The position numbers and the translations under genes were made by a program. The notes beneath the pieces are model-generated. The model ran no database searches, was not told the origin of the DNA, and was given only the letters and a program-made list of their open reading frames with translations. A stretch of 64,000 bases of DNA from the NCBI RefSeq assembly GCF_002386445.1, contig NZ_DGIR01000005.1:95188-159187 (forward strand). The letters are read 5' to 3'. The stretch's first letter is position 1, and the number at the start of each line of letters is the position of its first letter. Source of the DNA: Pseudomonas sp. UBA4617 (GTDB lineage: Bacteria; Pseudomonadota; Gammaproteobacteria; Pseudomonadales; Pseudomonadaceae). This document shows, one piece after another, positions 51,395-60,280 of the stretch.

Positions 51395-52282
51395 ATGAGC
51401 ACTGAACTACCTTCGCTTGGGTTCGCCGGGATCGGCCTGATGGGGTTGCCCATGTGCCGGCGCCTGCTCGCCGCAGGCTACACGCTGACGGTGTGGAATC
51501 GCAGCCCGGACAAGTGCGCCGCCCTGGTCGCCGCTGGTGCGCGCCTGGCCAGCAGCCCAGCCGAACTGTGCCGCAACAGCGATATGGTGTTGCTGTGCTT
51601 GGCCGACACCGCTGTCGTGCGCGAGGTAGTGTTCGGTGAACAAGGCATTGCCCTGGGCGGGCACAGCGGCCAGTTACTGGTCGATTTCTCCAGCCTTGAT
51701 CCGACCGCGACGCGGGAGATGGCCGCCGAGCTGGCGGCGCTGTGCGGCATGGCGTGGCTGGATGCGCCAGTATCTGGCGGCACACCTGGTGCCGAAGCCG
51801 GTAGCTTGGCGATCATGGTCGGTGGCGCGGCGGCCGACCTGGAACGCGCGCGCCCTGTGCTGCAGGTACTGGGCCAGCGCGTGACGCACATGGGCGCGGT
51901 GGGGGCAGGCCAGGTAACCAAGGCCTGCAACCAGATGATCGTGGCCTGCAATGCCCTGGTCATCGCCGAAGTGGTGGCATTGGCCGAACGGTCGGGGGTG
52001 GATGCGACCCTGATTGCCGAAGCACTGGCTGGCGGTTTTGCCGATTCCAGGCCACTGCAGATCCTCGCGCCACAGATGGCCGAAAGCCGCTTCGAGCCGA
52101 TCAAATGGCACGTGCGTACGCTGCTCAAGGATCTTGATGGTGCGGTGAAGCTATCCCGCGAGCAAGGCTCGGCGACGCCACTCAGTGGCCTCGCTGCCCA
52201 ACTGATGCGTTTGCATGCAAGCCAGGGCTACCAGGAAAAAGACCCGGCGACCCTGGTCGAACTGTACCGCAGCGAGGGTTGA
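51395..52282 (+). CDS. NAD(P)-dependent dehydrogenase of the 3-hydroxyisobutyrate dehydrogenase family
   Basis: A 295-residue beta-hydroxyacid dehydrogenase. The Rossmann start LGFAGIGLMGLPMCRRLLAAG carries GxGxMGxxM; DAPVSGGTPGAEAG is the substrate-binding motif and GAGQVTKACNQM has the catalytic Lys. Possible substrates are 3-hydroxyisobutyrate, tartronate semialdehyde or a related acid; the sequence does not decide. The ATG at 51395 has AGGAG upstream; an in-frame TTG at 51392 is ignored. Convergent with rapA. Confidence 0.88.
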   Translation: MSTELPSLGFAGIGLMGLPMCRRLLAAGYTLTVWNRSPDKCAALVAAGARLASSPAELCRNSDMVLLCLADTAVVREVVFGEQGIALGGHSGQLLVDFSSLDPTATREMAAELAALCGMAWLDAPVSGGTPGAEAGSLAIMVGGAAADLERARPVLQVLGQRVTHMGAVGAGQVTKACNQMIVACNALVIAEVVALAERSGVDATLIAEALAGGFADSRPLQILAPQMAESRFEPIKWHVRTLLKDLDGAVKLSREQGSATPLSGLAAQLMRLHASQGYQEKDPATLVELYRSEG

Positions 52283-52300
52283 TCACCCCGCTGGGTGACC

Positions 52301-52318
52301 TGGCAGGCTAGCCTGCCA
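52301..52318. terminator. Hairpin at the 3' end of rapA
   Basis: TGGCAGGC-TA-GCCTGCCA, a perfect 8-bp stem that contains the rapA stop codon, between convergent genes. There is no T-run. Confidence 0.45.
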
Positions 52319-55154
52319 CCAGCACGCGGATGGCTTCCAGGCGCAGGGCCGCTTTTTCCAGCATCGCCAGGCCTTCTTCACGCTGCTTGCGCAGCGCCTC
52401 GATTTCACTGTCGCGCACGCTCGGGTTGACCGCTTGCAGCGCGACCAGGCGGGCCAGCTCTTCGTCGGCTTCCGCCGCCAGGCGGCGCTGGGCTTCGGCC
52501 ACGCGCTCGACGTGGGCCGGCAGGATCTTGGCCTCACCACTGCTGATGCGCTTGGCCAGCACGTCGCGCTGGGCCTGGACAAACTTGTTGGCGCTGGCGC
52601 GCGGTACGCTTTCGAGCTGGTCGTTGAGGGTTTCGAAGGCCACGCGGGAAGCCAGGTCGTTGCCGTTGGCATCGAGCAGGCAACGCAAAGCAGCCGGTGG
52701 CAGGTAACGGCCCAGTTGCAGGCTGCGCGGCGCCACCACCTCACTGACGAACAGCAGTTCAAGCAGCACGGTACCCGGCTTGAGCGCCTTGTTCTTGATC
52801 AGCGCCACGGCGGTGTTGCCCATCGAGCCGGACAGCACCAGGTCCATGCCGCCTTGCACCATCGGGTGTTCCCAGGTGAGGAACTGCATGTCCTCGCGTG
52901 ACAGCGCCTGGCCACGGTCGTAGGTAATGGTCACGCCTTCGTCGTCACCCAGCGGGAAGCTGGCGTCGAGCATCTTCTCGCTCGGCTTGAGGATCAGAGC
53001 GTTCTCGGAATGGTCTTCGCTGTCGATGCCGAAGGCGTCGAACAGGGTTTCCATGTAGATCGGCAGGGCGAACTGGTCATCCTGTTCGAGAATGGCCTCG
53101 ACCAGTGCCTGGCCTTCACCGCCACCGCCGGAGTTCAGCTCCAGCAGGCGGTCACGGCCAGTATGCAGTTCGGCTTCCAGACGTTCGCGCTCACTGCGGG
53201 CATCGGCCACCAGTGCATCCCAGGCCTTGCTTTCGCCGGTTTCGAGCAGCGGCAACAGGCGTGGGCCGAACTGGTGCTGCAGGGCGTTGCCGGTCGGGCA
53301 GGTATTGAGGAAGGCGTTGAGGCCTTCGTGGTACCACTGGAACAGGCGTTCCTGTGGGCTGCCTTGAAGGTAAGGGACATGCAACTGGATGGTGTGCTTC
53401 TGGCCGATACGGTCGAGGCGGCCGATGCGCTGTTCCAGCAGGTCCGGATGCGCTGGCAGGTCGAACATCACCAGGTGATGGGCGAACTGGAAGTTGCGGC
53501 CTTCGCTGCCGATTTCGGAACAGATCAGCACCTGCGCGCCGAACTCTTCGTCGGCAAAGTAGGCAGCGGCCCGGTCACGTTCGAGGATGCTCATGCCTTC
53601 ATGGAACACCGAGGCCGGGATGCCGGAGCGCACGCGCAGGGCGTCTTCCAGGTCCATCGCGGTCTCGGCATGGGCGCAGATCACCAGCACCTTGGTGCGT
53701 TTGAGCATCTTCAGGGTGTCGATCAGCCAGTCGACGCGTGGGTCGAAACGCCACCAGCGCTCGTCGTCGGCCACCTCGCCCTGGGCCTGGAAGGCGACTT
53801 CCGGGTACAGCTCGGCATGCTCGCCGGCTGGCAGGTCGCGGTACTGCTCGGGCGTAGCCAGCGGGTAAGGGTGCAGCTGACGCTCCGGGAAACCCTGGAT
53901 GGCCGCACGGGTGTTGCGGAACAGCACGCGGCCGGTGCCGTGGCGGTCGAGCAGCTCGCGGATCAGGCGCGCGCTGGCCTGGGTATCGCCGTCGCTGACG
54001 GCGGCCAGCAGGGCCTCGCCTTCGGCGCCGAGGAAGCCCTGGATGGTGGCGTGGGCCGTGGGTGACAGGCGGCCTTCGTCGAGCAGTTCCTGAACGGCTT
54101 CAGCCACCGGGCGATAGTGTTCACTCTCGGCGCGGAAGGCCGCCAGGTCATGGAACCGGTTGGGGTCGAGCAGGCGCAGGCGGGCGAAGTGACTGTCCTG
54201 GCCGAGCTGTTCGGGGGTGGCAGTGAGCAGCAGAACGCCCGGGATCACCTGCGCCAATTGTTCGACCAGGCCGTATTCGGTACTGACCTGATCTTCGTGC
54301 CAGACCAGGTGGTGGGCTTCGTCGACCACCATCAGGTCCCAGCCGGCGGCGAACAGCGCGTCCTGGGCCTTTTCGTCGTCGACCAGCCATTCCAGGGCCA
54401 CCAGCGCCAATTGGGCATCTTCGAACGGGTTGCTGGCATCGCTTTCGATGAAACGTTCGGCGTCGAACAGCGCCACCTGCAGGTTGAAGCGACGGCGCAT
54501 TTCCACCAACCACTGGTGCTGGAGGTTTTCCGGCACCAGGATCAGCACGCGGCTGGCGCGGCCCGACAGCAGCTGGCGGTGGATCACCAGGCCGGCCTCG
54601 ATGGTCTTGCCCAGGCCCACTTCGTCGGCCAGCAGGACACGTGGCGCGCTGCGGTCGGCCACCTCGCGGGCGATGTGCAACTGGTGGGCGATGGGCTGGG
54701 CGCGGCAGCCGCCCAGGCCCCACAGCGCCGATTGCATCTGCTTGCTGGTGTGCTGCAGGGTGTTGTAACGCAGGCTGAACCACGACAGCGGGTCGATTTG
54801 CCCGGCGAACAGGCGGTCGCTGGCCAGGCGGAACTGGATAAAGTTCGACAGCTGGGTTTCCGGCAGGGTGCGCGGCTGGTTCTGCCCGTCCAGACCGTGG
54901 TAGACCATCAGCCCGTCGACGTCCTCGACCTCGCGCACGGTGAGCTTCCAGCCTTCGAAGTGGGTGATCTGGTCACCGGGCGAGAAACGTACGCGGGTCA
55001 GCGGCGCATTGCGCAGGGAATACTGACGGGTGTCGCCAGTGGCCGGGTAGAGCACGGTCAACAGGCGGCCATCCTGCGCCAGGATGGTACCCAGGCCGAG
55101 CTCGGCTTCGCTGTCGCTGATCCAGCGTTGCCCCGGTTGATACTGCTGCGCCAT
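52308..55154 (-). CDS. rapA: RNA polymerase-associated ATPase RapA
   Basis: A 948-residue SWI2/SNF2-type protein that recycles stalled RNA polymerase. N-terminal Tudor-like domains (about 1-105) precede the helicase core: LLADEVGLGKTIEAGLV (Walker A near 177-184), VVDEAHHLVWH, LTATPEQLGQDSHFARL, then ICSEIGSEGRNFQFAHHLVMFDLP and EQRIGRLDRIGQK in the second lobe. Length is close to E. coli RapA (968). ATG at 55154. It is a single gene with its own upstream region; the lipoprotein gene is divergent. Confidence 0.96.
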   Translation of the reverse strand: MAQQYQPGQRWISDSEAELGLGTILAQDGRLLTVLYPATGDTRQYSLRNAPLTRVRFSPGDQITHFEGWKLTVREVEDVDGLMVYHGLDGQNQPRTLPETQLSNFIQFRLASDRLFAGQIDPLSWFSLRYNTLQHTSKQMQSALWGLGGCRAQPIAHQLHIAREVADRSAPRVLLADEVGLGKTIEAGLVIHRQLLSGRASRVLILVPENLQHQWLVEMRRRFNLQVALFDAERFIESDASNPFEDAQLALVALEWLVDDEKAQDALFAAGWDLMVVDEAHHLVWHEDQVSTEYGLVEQLAQVIPGVLLLTATPEQLGQDSHFARLRLLDPNRFHDLAAFRAESEHYRPVAEAVQELLDEGRLSPTAHATIQGFLGAEGEALLAAVSDGDTQASARLIRELLDRHGTGRVLFRNTRAAIQGFPERQLHPYPLATPEQYRDLPAGEHAELYPEVAFQAQGEVADDERWWRFDPRVDWLIDTLKMLKRTKVLVICAHAETAMDLEDALRVRSGIPASVFHEGMSILERDRAAAYFADEEFGAQVLICSEIGSEGRNFQFAHHLVMFDLPAHPDLLEQRIGRLDRIGQKHTIQLHVPYLQGSPQERLFQWYHEGLNAFLNTCPTGNALQHQFGPRLLPLLETGESKAWDALVADARSERERLEAELHTGRDRLLELNSGGGGEGQALVEAILEQDDQFALPIYMETLFDAFGIDSEDHSENALILKPSEKMLDASFPLGDDEGVTITYDRGQALSREDMQFLTWEHPMVQGGMDLVLSGSMGNTAVALIKNKALKPGTVLLELLFVSEVVAPRSLQLGRYLPPAALRCLLDANGNDLASRVAFETLNDQLESVPRASANKFVQAQRDVLAKRISSGEAKILPAHVERVAEAQRRLAAEADEELARLVALQAVNPSVRDSEIEALRKQREEGLAMLEKAALRLEAIRVLVAG

Positions 55155-55329
55155 ACTGCCTGAACTCCCGCGATGAAAAAGCCGATTATGTTAACGGATC
55201 GGCCGGTCGGACCAAAGTGCCGAGCGCACCGAAAGATGCGCAAATGCCGCAACAGGCCTCCACAGGCCATGCAACAGTCTAGTCGTTTCATCGCCCATAC
55301 CGTGTTGCTGAAGAGGGCTTCGGATCGCC

Positions 55330-56025
55330 ATGTCTGCCAAGCACCGCTGGTTGCGTACTTCGATAGCCGTGGGCAGCCTGGTGCTGCTGGTCGCCTGCGA
55401 GCAGAAAAACTTCGAGCCCCTGCCTGCCATCCCGATGGAGCAGCTCGAAGTGCTGGGCGTGCAGACGCCGATCAAGAGCGTGCATTTTCGTGACCGCAAC
55501 GGTGAAGGCCTGCTGGTGCTGAGCCGTAGCGATGGCCAGGCCAGCGACCCGGAAAGCGAACAGGAAGTGGACAAAGTAGTACTCAAGGCCACGTTGTACG
55601 GGCGTAGTGCCGAAAACGACGCGTTCAAGGCGCGCTGGCAGATCGAACAGGAAACCAGCTGCCCGGGCCTGGATCTGGATGTGGATTTCTATAACGACGT
55701 CAGCGATGTCAGCGACCTGAACAAGGACGGTGTCGCCGAGGTTACGGTCGCCAGCCATGCCTTCTGCGGCGGCGGCATCGACCCGCACGACATCGCCATC
55801 GAAATGCGCGAAGGGCAGGCCAGTTACACCATCACCGGCCAGTCGCTGATCACCCCGGCAGGTGAAGAGCCGATCGGCGGTGAACGTGCGGACAGCGCCT
55901 CGCTCAAGGCAGCACCGCAGGTGCTGCGCGAGCACTTGGACAAGGTCTGGCAGCAGGTGTACAAGCGGCCCTGGAGCGAGGTCAGCGCACCAGCCGACGA
56001 CGACCCTGACGACGAAGCTGAATAA
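55330..56025 (+). CDS. Lipoprotein of unknown function
   Basis: A 231-residue lipoprotein with lipobox LLVAC (Cys 23). The mature protein has IKSVHFRDRNGEGLLVLSRSD and, later, DVSDVSDLNKDGVAEVTVASHAFC, a VCBS/FG-GAP-like pattern (DLNxDGxxEV), and a strongly acidic end (ADDDPDDEAE). It may match the M949-type surface polysaccharide biosynthesis family that Pseudomonas annotations use; I hold this lightly. Two Cys (SCPGL, FCGGG) may form a disulfide. ATG at 55330. It is divergent from rapA and followed by small genes on the same strand. Confidence 0.78.
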   Translation: MSAKHRWLRTSIAVGSLVLLVACEQKNFEPLPAIPMEQLEVLGVQTPIKSVHFRDRNGEGLLVLSRSDGQASDPESEQEVDKVVLKATLYGRSAENDAFKARWQIEQETSCPGLDLDVDFYNDVSDVSDLNKDGVAEVTVASHAFCGGGIDPHDIAIEMREGQASYTITGQSLITPAGEEPIGGERADSASLKAAPQVLREHLDKVWQQVYKRPWSEVSAPADDDPDDEAE

Positions 56026-56088
56026 AACTTGTCCATGTCTTCAAGGTAAGTCTTCGCCTGCCGATACAGAGGGCATAGGAGAACGTCC

Positions 56089-56415
56089 ATGTTGCCACCG
56101 ATCATTCCGCTCAGCGCCGCTCCGGTGACTTCACAACAGGATCCGGTCAAGCCGACCCCCGATATCAAACCGGTGGTACCGGCGCAGCCTGCATCCGGGG
56201 AAAGTGCCATCGACCTCAAGCGCCAGCGGGACCCGCAGGAGCAGGCGCTGCTGCTGCGCGAAGAGCAGCGTCGTCAGCAACGCCGGCACAAGGGCAGCGA
56301 CGAGCGCTACAGCGCGATGCCGGGTGATGAGGTCAACGCCGACAACACCGTGCCGGTAGCGCCGTTGATGGGCGAGCATGAACGCCAGGGACTGCTGGTG
56401 GATATCGAAGTCTGA
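56089..56415 (+). CDS. Hypothetical disordered protein
   Basis: A 108-residue protein rich in Pro at the start (LPPIIPLSAAPVTSQQDPVK) and with a charged helix RDPQEQALLLREEQRRQQRR, ending LLVDIEV. No membrane segment, signal or known domain. ATG at 56089 follows AGGAGAACGTCC. Conservation is recalled only in pseudomonads. Its order after the lipoprotein and before two small genes may reflect an operon. Confidence 0.7.
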   Translation: MLPPIIPLSAAPVTSQQDPVKPTPDIKPVVPAQPASGESAIDLKRQRDPQEQALLLREEQRRQQRRHKGSDERYSAMPGDEVNADNTVPVAPLMGEHERQGLLVDIEV

Positions 56416-56482
56416 CGTGGGGCTGGTCAGCGTCTGCGCCTGGCTTCATCATGCAAGCCTCAGTTGATCGTCGAGCCCACCC

Positions 56483-56644
56483 ATGAGCCAAGACAACCTC
56501 ATCGATTTCGATGCCGAACGCGCCAAGCGCGTCCATGACCTCAAGGAAAAGCGCCTGAACGAAATGCGCAACGCATTCGAACAGGCCCTGCCATTGAGCA
56601 CCAGCAAGAAAAAGAAACCCAAGGGCAAGCCGAAGAAGCGCTGA
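56483..56644 (+). CDS. Small basic protein of unknown function
   Basis: A 53-residue reading frame: SQDNLIDFDAERAKRVHDLK, then KRLNEMRNAFEQALPL and a lysine run (KKKKPKGKPKKR) at the end. The composition, with one amphipathic helix and a basic C terminus, suggests a nucleic-acid or ribosome-bound small protein, but nothing is proven. ATG at 56483 lies after TCGAGCCCACCC; the ribosome site is weak. The frame is short but its codon pattern is like the neighbours. Confidence 0.6.
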   Translation: MSQDNLIDFDAERAKRVHDLKEKRLNEMRNAFEQALPLSTSKKKKPKGKPKKR

Positions 56645-56698
56645 AACTTGATGCAGGTCAACCTTGCACCCGCCTTGCGTGCCCGGCCCCGGGCACTA

Positions 56699-56712
56699 TT
56701 GACACCGATCAA
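56699..56712 (+). promoter_or_regulatory. ANR/FNR box upstream of ccoM
   Basis: TTGACACCGATCAA matches the FNR-family consensus TTGAT-N4-ATCAA at 9 of 10 defined bases. Its centre is 74 bases before the ccoM start. A class II promoter would put transcription start near 56747. Confidence 0.75.
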
Positions 56713-56779
56713 TTTTTCCGCCCCTGACATTGGTTAACGTGCACCCATCGGATAACGGCAGACGAATGGGGAGGCCAGC

Positions 56780-56896
56780 ATGTTCTTCGACAATGTGGTT
56801 ATCGCCGGGGTGGTAACGGTCGGGTTGATGTTTGCATTCTTTGCCGGTCTGGGCATTTTCATCTGGAAGGACTCGCACAAGCGCAAGCCGCGCTGA
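56780..56896 (+). CDS. ccoM: cbb3-type cytochrome oxidase small subunit CcoM
   Basis: A 38-residue, single-helix protein: MFFDNVVIAGVVTVGLMFAF then AGLGIFIWKDSHKRKPR. It fits the CcoM subunit found in the P. stutzeri cbb3 oxidase structure, with a helix at about 7-29 and a positive end. CcoM helps assembly and stability of the cbb3 complex. The main ccoNOQP genes are not in the window. ATG at 56780 follows GGGGAGGCCAGC (GGAGG). A terminator follows, and an ANR box lies upstream, in agreement with the low-oxygen role of cbb3 oxidases. Confidence 0.82.
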   Translation: MFFDNVVIAGVVTVGLMFAFFAGLGIFIWKDSHKRKPR

Positions 56897-56928
56897 CCTT
56901 CCAAGTACACGAGCACGCAAGGCATTTG

Positions 56929-56954
56929 GGGCGACTTCGGTCGCCCATTTTTTT
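56929..56954 (+). terminator. Intrinsic terminator of ccoM
   Basis: GGGCGAC-TTCG-GTCGCCC, a UUCG tetraloop hairpin followed by ATTTTTTT. Very strong type. Confidence 0.88.
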
Positions 56955-57131
56955 GCCTGCGATTTGGCGCCACCAGGGGCGCGAGTCCGTGAGAGTTGGC
57001 TGGTTCTGGAAAAGGCCGAAGCGGAAAAGCTTTTCACCACAAAGATGATTAGCTAGCTAATTAATAGGTTTCGCTTTATTCTTTCTCTCGTTGTCTATCT
57101 TTGAACAAGTCATCCCCGCAAGGTCCGCCTC

Positions 57132-59120
57132 GTGCCTATCACCCTCCAGGCCCTGTTCGCCCCCAGCAGCCTCGCCCTGAAGTTCGCCATCAAGACCCTG
57201 TTTGGTGGCGGCCTGGCATTGTGGCTGGCGATGCGCTGGGGCCTGGAACAACCAGCCTGGGCATTGATGACCGCCTTCATCGTCGCCCAACCGCTGTCGG
57301 GCATGGTGGTGCAGAAGGGCCTGGCGCGGCTGGCGGGGACCTTGGTCGGTACGCTCATGTCGGTGCTGTTCATCGGCCTGTTCGCCCAGGCCCCGTGGCT
57401 GTTCCTGCTTACCCTGGCGCTGTGGCTGGCCCTGTGCACCGCCGCTTCCACCCAATTGCGTAGCGCCTGGGCCTATGCCTTCGTGCTGGCCGGTTACACC
57501 GCCGCGATCATCGCCTTGCCGGCCATTGACCACCCGTTGCAGGTGTTCGACCAGGCCGTCGCACGCTGCACCGAGATCTGCCTGGGAATCTTCTGTGCCA
57601 CCGCCAGCAGTGCTCTGCTCTGGCCCATGCGCGTCGAACAGCAACTGAGCGGGCAGGCCCGCCAGGCCTGGCAGAATGGCCTGCAGGCTGCGAGTGCCAT
57701 GCTGGGCGGTGAGGATGAGGCGCGCAAAGGCTTGCTGGAGAGCCTGGGGCGTATCGTTGCCATCGACAGCCAGCGCGAACACGCCTGGTTCGAAGGCAGC
57801 CGTGGCCGCCAGCGTGCCCGCGCCATTCGTGGCCTGAGCCAGAAACTGATGGTACTGCTGCGCATTTCCCGCTCGGTGCGCCGACAATGGCGACAACTTG
57901 ACGAACACGAGGCCGGACGCCTGGCGCCTTGGCTGGAGCAGGTGCGGGCGTTGCTCGGCAAGCCCGACTCGCCCAGCCTGCTGGTGCTGCGTCAGCGCCT
58001 CTGGGATGCAGCCCACGATGAACAGATCAGTTCCACCGAGCACTACTGTCTGGCGCGCATGGCCTTGCTGCTTGACTACGCCATGGCCGCCAGCCAGGCA
58101 CTGGAGGATGTGGAGGCGGGCAGGGCGCCGAAAGATGTGGCCCAGGGCCTGGCAGTGCATCGTGACTGGTCGCTGGCCTTGCTGTTCGGCTCACGCAGTG
58201 CGCTGGCCTTTCTGGTAATGAGCGGCTTCTGGCTGGCCACGGCGTGGCCATCAGCACCGGGAGGGCTGGTGCTGACCTGTGTTGTGTGCAGCCTGTTCGC
58301 CAGCCGCGAGAATGGCGCCCAGATCGGCCTGAGCTTTTTGCGCGGAATCTTTCTGGCGATTCCTGCCGCGTTTCTGGTCGGGCAGATACTGTTACCGCAA
58401 TGGAGCAGCTTCGCGATGCTCTGCCTGGGCATGGGCGTGCCGCTGTTTCTGGGTGCCCTGGGCATGGCGCATCCACGCACCGGGGCCACCGCTACCTCCT
58501 ATTGCCTGCACTTCATCGTGCTGGTTTCGCCGCTTAATGCCATGCAGTTCGGTGTGGCCACGTTGCTCAACAGCGCGCTGGCCATGCTGGTCGGTGTGTC
58601 AGCCGCGGTAATGGCCTTCCGCTTGCTGGTATTTCGCCACCCTGCCTGGCTGGGCCGGCGCCTGCGTGCAGCGACCCAGAGTGACCTGGCGCGCCTGACC
58701 CGGCGCGACCTGCGCGGTGCCGACACCTGGTTCGGTGGGCGTATGGCCGACCGTCTGATGCAGCTGGCGCGGCATGCCGGCGAACTGCCCGATAGCGAGC
58801 GCAAGCGCTGGGATGACGGCCTGCACGGGCTGGATATCGGTGATGAGCTGGTACATCTGCGCATGTGCCTGGCCGTTGCCCAGGCCCCGTTGGGCCAGGC
58901 CGAGCGCGACTATCTGCAGCAGCTGGAAGCGGTGCTGGCCAAGGGGCCGGCGCCCGGGCGTGGTCATAATCTGGACGCCACCAGTGAGGCATTCATAGGT
59001 GCTCTGCGCCGGCAACCCTCGAGCGACCCGCTGCGGTTGGCCGAAGGGGCAGTGTTGCAATTGCAGAAAAGCTGGCGCAAGTGGTGCCACTGGCAGGAGG
59101 AAGCCCATGGGATTGCGTGA
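57132..59120 (+). CDS. FUSC-family exporter (AaeB-like)
   Basis: A 662-residue inner-membrane protein with two bundles of about five or six helices, each in a half: ALKFAIKTLFGGGLALWLAM and WALMTAFIVAQPLSGMVVQKG in the first, WLATAWPSAPGGLVLTCVVC in the second, plus long helical cytoplasmic parts. It is the permease of the AaeAB/FUSC type that expels aromatic acids. GTG at 57132 is the start (AAGG upstream). The DUF1656 gene overlaps its end by 14 bases and a HlyD adaptor follows, the AaeB-AaeX-AaeA set. Confidence 0.92.
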   Translation: MPITLQALFAPSSLALKFAIKTLFGGGLALWLAMRWGLEQPAWALMTAFIVAQPLSGMVVQKGLARLAGTLVGTLMSVLFIGLFAQAPWLFLLTLALWLALCTAASTQLRSAWAYAFVLAGYTAAIIALPAIDHPLQVFDQAVARCTEICLGIFCATASSALLWPMRVEQQLSGQARQAWQNGLQAASAMLGGEDEARKGLLESLGRIVAIDSQREHAWFEGSRGRQRARAIRGLSQKLMVLLRISRSVRRQWRQLDEHEAGRLAPWLEQVRALLGKPDSPSLLVLRQRLWDAAHDEQISSTEHYCLARMALLLDYAMAASQALEDVEAGRAPKDVAQGLAVHRDWSLALLFGSRSALAFLVMSGFWLATAWPSAPGGLVLTCVVCSLFASRENGAQIGLSFLRGIFLAIPAAFLVGQILLPQWSSFAMLCLGMGVPLFLGALGMAHPRTGATATSYCLHFIVLVSPLNAMQFGVATLLNSALAMLVGVSAAVMAFRLLVFRHPAWLGRRLRAATQSDLARLTRRDLRGADTWFGGRMADRLMQLARHAGELPDSERKRWDDGLHGLDIGDELVHLRMCLAVAQAPLGQAERDYLQQLEAVLAKGPAPGRGHNLDATSEAFIGALRRQPSSDPLRLAEGAVLQLQKSWRKWCHWQEEAHGIA

Positions 59121-59313
59121 ATGGGAAGTCGGCGGCGTGCTGTTCAGCCCGTTCCTGGTCTATGTGTTGCTGGCGCTGGTGCTCACCGGCGTGCTGCGCC
59201 TGGTGGTGCAGGCCACGCCGCTGGGGCGCTGGATCTGGCATGAAGCGCTGTTCGATGCGGCGTTGTTCGTTTGTGTGTTGTTCCTGGTGGTGCGACTGCT
59301 GGGAACTCTATAA
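59107..59313 (+). CDS. DUF1656 small membrane protein (AaeX-like)
   Basis: A 68-residue protein with two hydrophobic helices (LFSPFLVYVLLALVLTGVL and ALFDAALFVCVLFLVVRLL), starting MGLREWEVGGVLF, a typical DUF1656 start. It overlaps the FUSC gene by 14 bases. AaeX-like proteins accompany FUSC and HlyD partners; their function is not clear. ATG at 59107 with GGAGG upstream, inside the end of the previous gene. Confidence 0.9.
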   Translation: MGLREWEVGGVLFSPFLVYVLLALVLTGVLRLVVQATPLGRWIWHEALFDAALFVCVLFLVVRLLGTL

Positions 59314-59326
59314 AAGGAGTGTTTCG

Positions 59327-60190
59327 ATGCGTGCGGCCGTACGTATTCTGGTGACCTTGTGTGTGGTGGCCCTGGCCGTGTTCGCCGGCTACCAGCTGTG
59401 GCAGTACTACATGCTCACGCCCTGGACGCGTGACGCCCGGGTGCGCGCCGATGTGGTGGTGATTGCCCCCGACGTATCTGGCTGGGTACGCGAGCTCAAG
59501 GTGCATGACAACCAGCAGGTCAAGGCAGGTGACCTGCTGATGACCATCGACCGCGAACGCTTCCAGGCGGCTTTCGACCAGGCCAGCGCAGTGACCGAGA
59601 CCCGCGCCCAACAGTTGCGCTTGCGCGAACGTGAGGCTGCCCGGCGGACTGCCCTTGGGCCAGAGGCGATCAGTGCCGAGCTACGCGAGAACGCCCAGAT
59701 CAACGCGGCCATCGCACGTGGCGAATTGCACGAAGCCGAGGCACAGTTGCAGATTGCCAGGATCAACCTGGCGCGCAGTGAGGTGCGCGCACCTCGCAGC
59801 GGGCATATCACCAACCTGCGGCTGGCCCAAGGCAACTATGTGAACGCCGGGGAGTCGGTGATGGCGCTGGTGGATGATTCAACCTTCTATATCCAGGCCT
59901 ATTTCGAGGAAACCAAGCTACCGCGCATTCGCGTAGGGGACACGGTGAAAGTCTGGCTGATGGGGGCGGGCGAACCGATGCAAGGGCATGTGCAAAGCAT
60001 CAGCCGCGGCATCACCGACCGCAACAGCAATCCGGACAGCCAGCTGCTGCCGGAGGTGGAGCCGACCTTCAACTGGGTGCGGCTGGCGCAGCGCATCCCG
60101 GTACGTATTCGCCTGGACCAAGTACCGCAGGGCGTAGCACTGAGTGCCGGGATGACGGCGAGTGTGCAGGTGCATGAGGACCAGAAGTAG
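59327..60190 (+). CDS. HlyD-family periplasmic adaptor (AaeA-like)
   Basis: A 287-residue membrane-fusion protein: N-terminal anchor (ILVTLCVVALAVFAGYQLW), biotinyl-lipoyl halves (VVVIAPDVSGWVRELKVHDN and SEVRAPRSGHITNLRLAQGNY), a short helical hairpin between them and a beta-barrel end. It links the FUSC permease to an outer-membrane channel, not encoded here. ATG at 59327 has AAAAGGAG upstream. Confidence 0.93.
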   Translation: MRAAVRILVTLCVVALAVFAGYQLWQYYMLTPWTRDARVRADVVVIAPDVSGWVRELKVHDNQQVKAGDLLMTIDRERFQAAFDQASAVTETRAQQLRLREREAARRTALGPEAISAELRENAQINAAIARGELHEAEAQLQIARINLARSEVRAPRSGHITNLRLAQGNYVNAGESVMALVDDSTFYIQAYFEETKLPRIRVGDTVKVWLMGAGEPMQGHVQSISRGITDRNSNPDSQLLPEVEPTFNWVRLAQRIPVRIRLDQVPQGVALSAGMTASVQVHEDQK

Positions 60191-60224
60191 GCCCCGAGGC
60201 CGTTGCGCAGTGGTTTTCGTATTG

Positions 60225-60272
60225 CTGCAGAAGCGGGCTGGCGTCGCGATGGGCCGCAACGCGGCCCCCAAT
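60225..60272. repeat. REP-like palindromic element
   Basis: GCTGCAGAAGCGGGCTGGCG followed by TCGCGATGGGCCGCAACGCGG: the shared TCGCGATGGGC core. Between convergent HlyD and SDR genes, so it may serve both 3' ends. Confidence 0.65.
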
Positions 60273-60280
60273 TTCCCGTT

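Noticed and set aside
53010..55163. Long plus-strand open frames opposite rapA
   Set aside because: Shadow frames; RapA motifs on the minus strand are continuous and complete.
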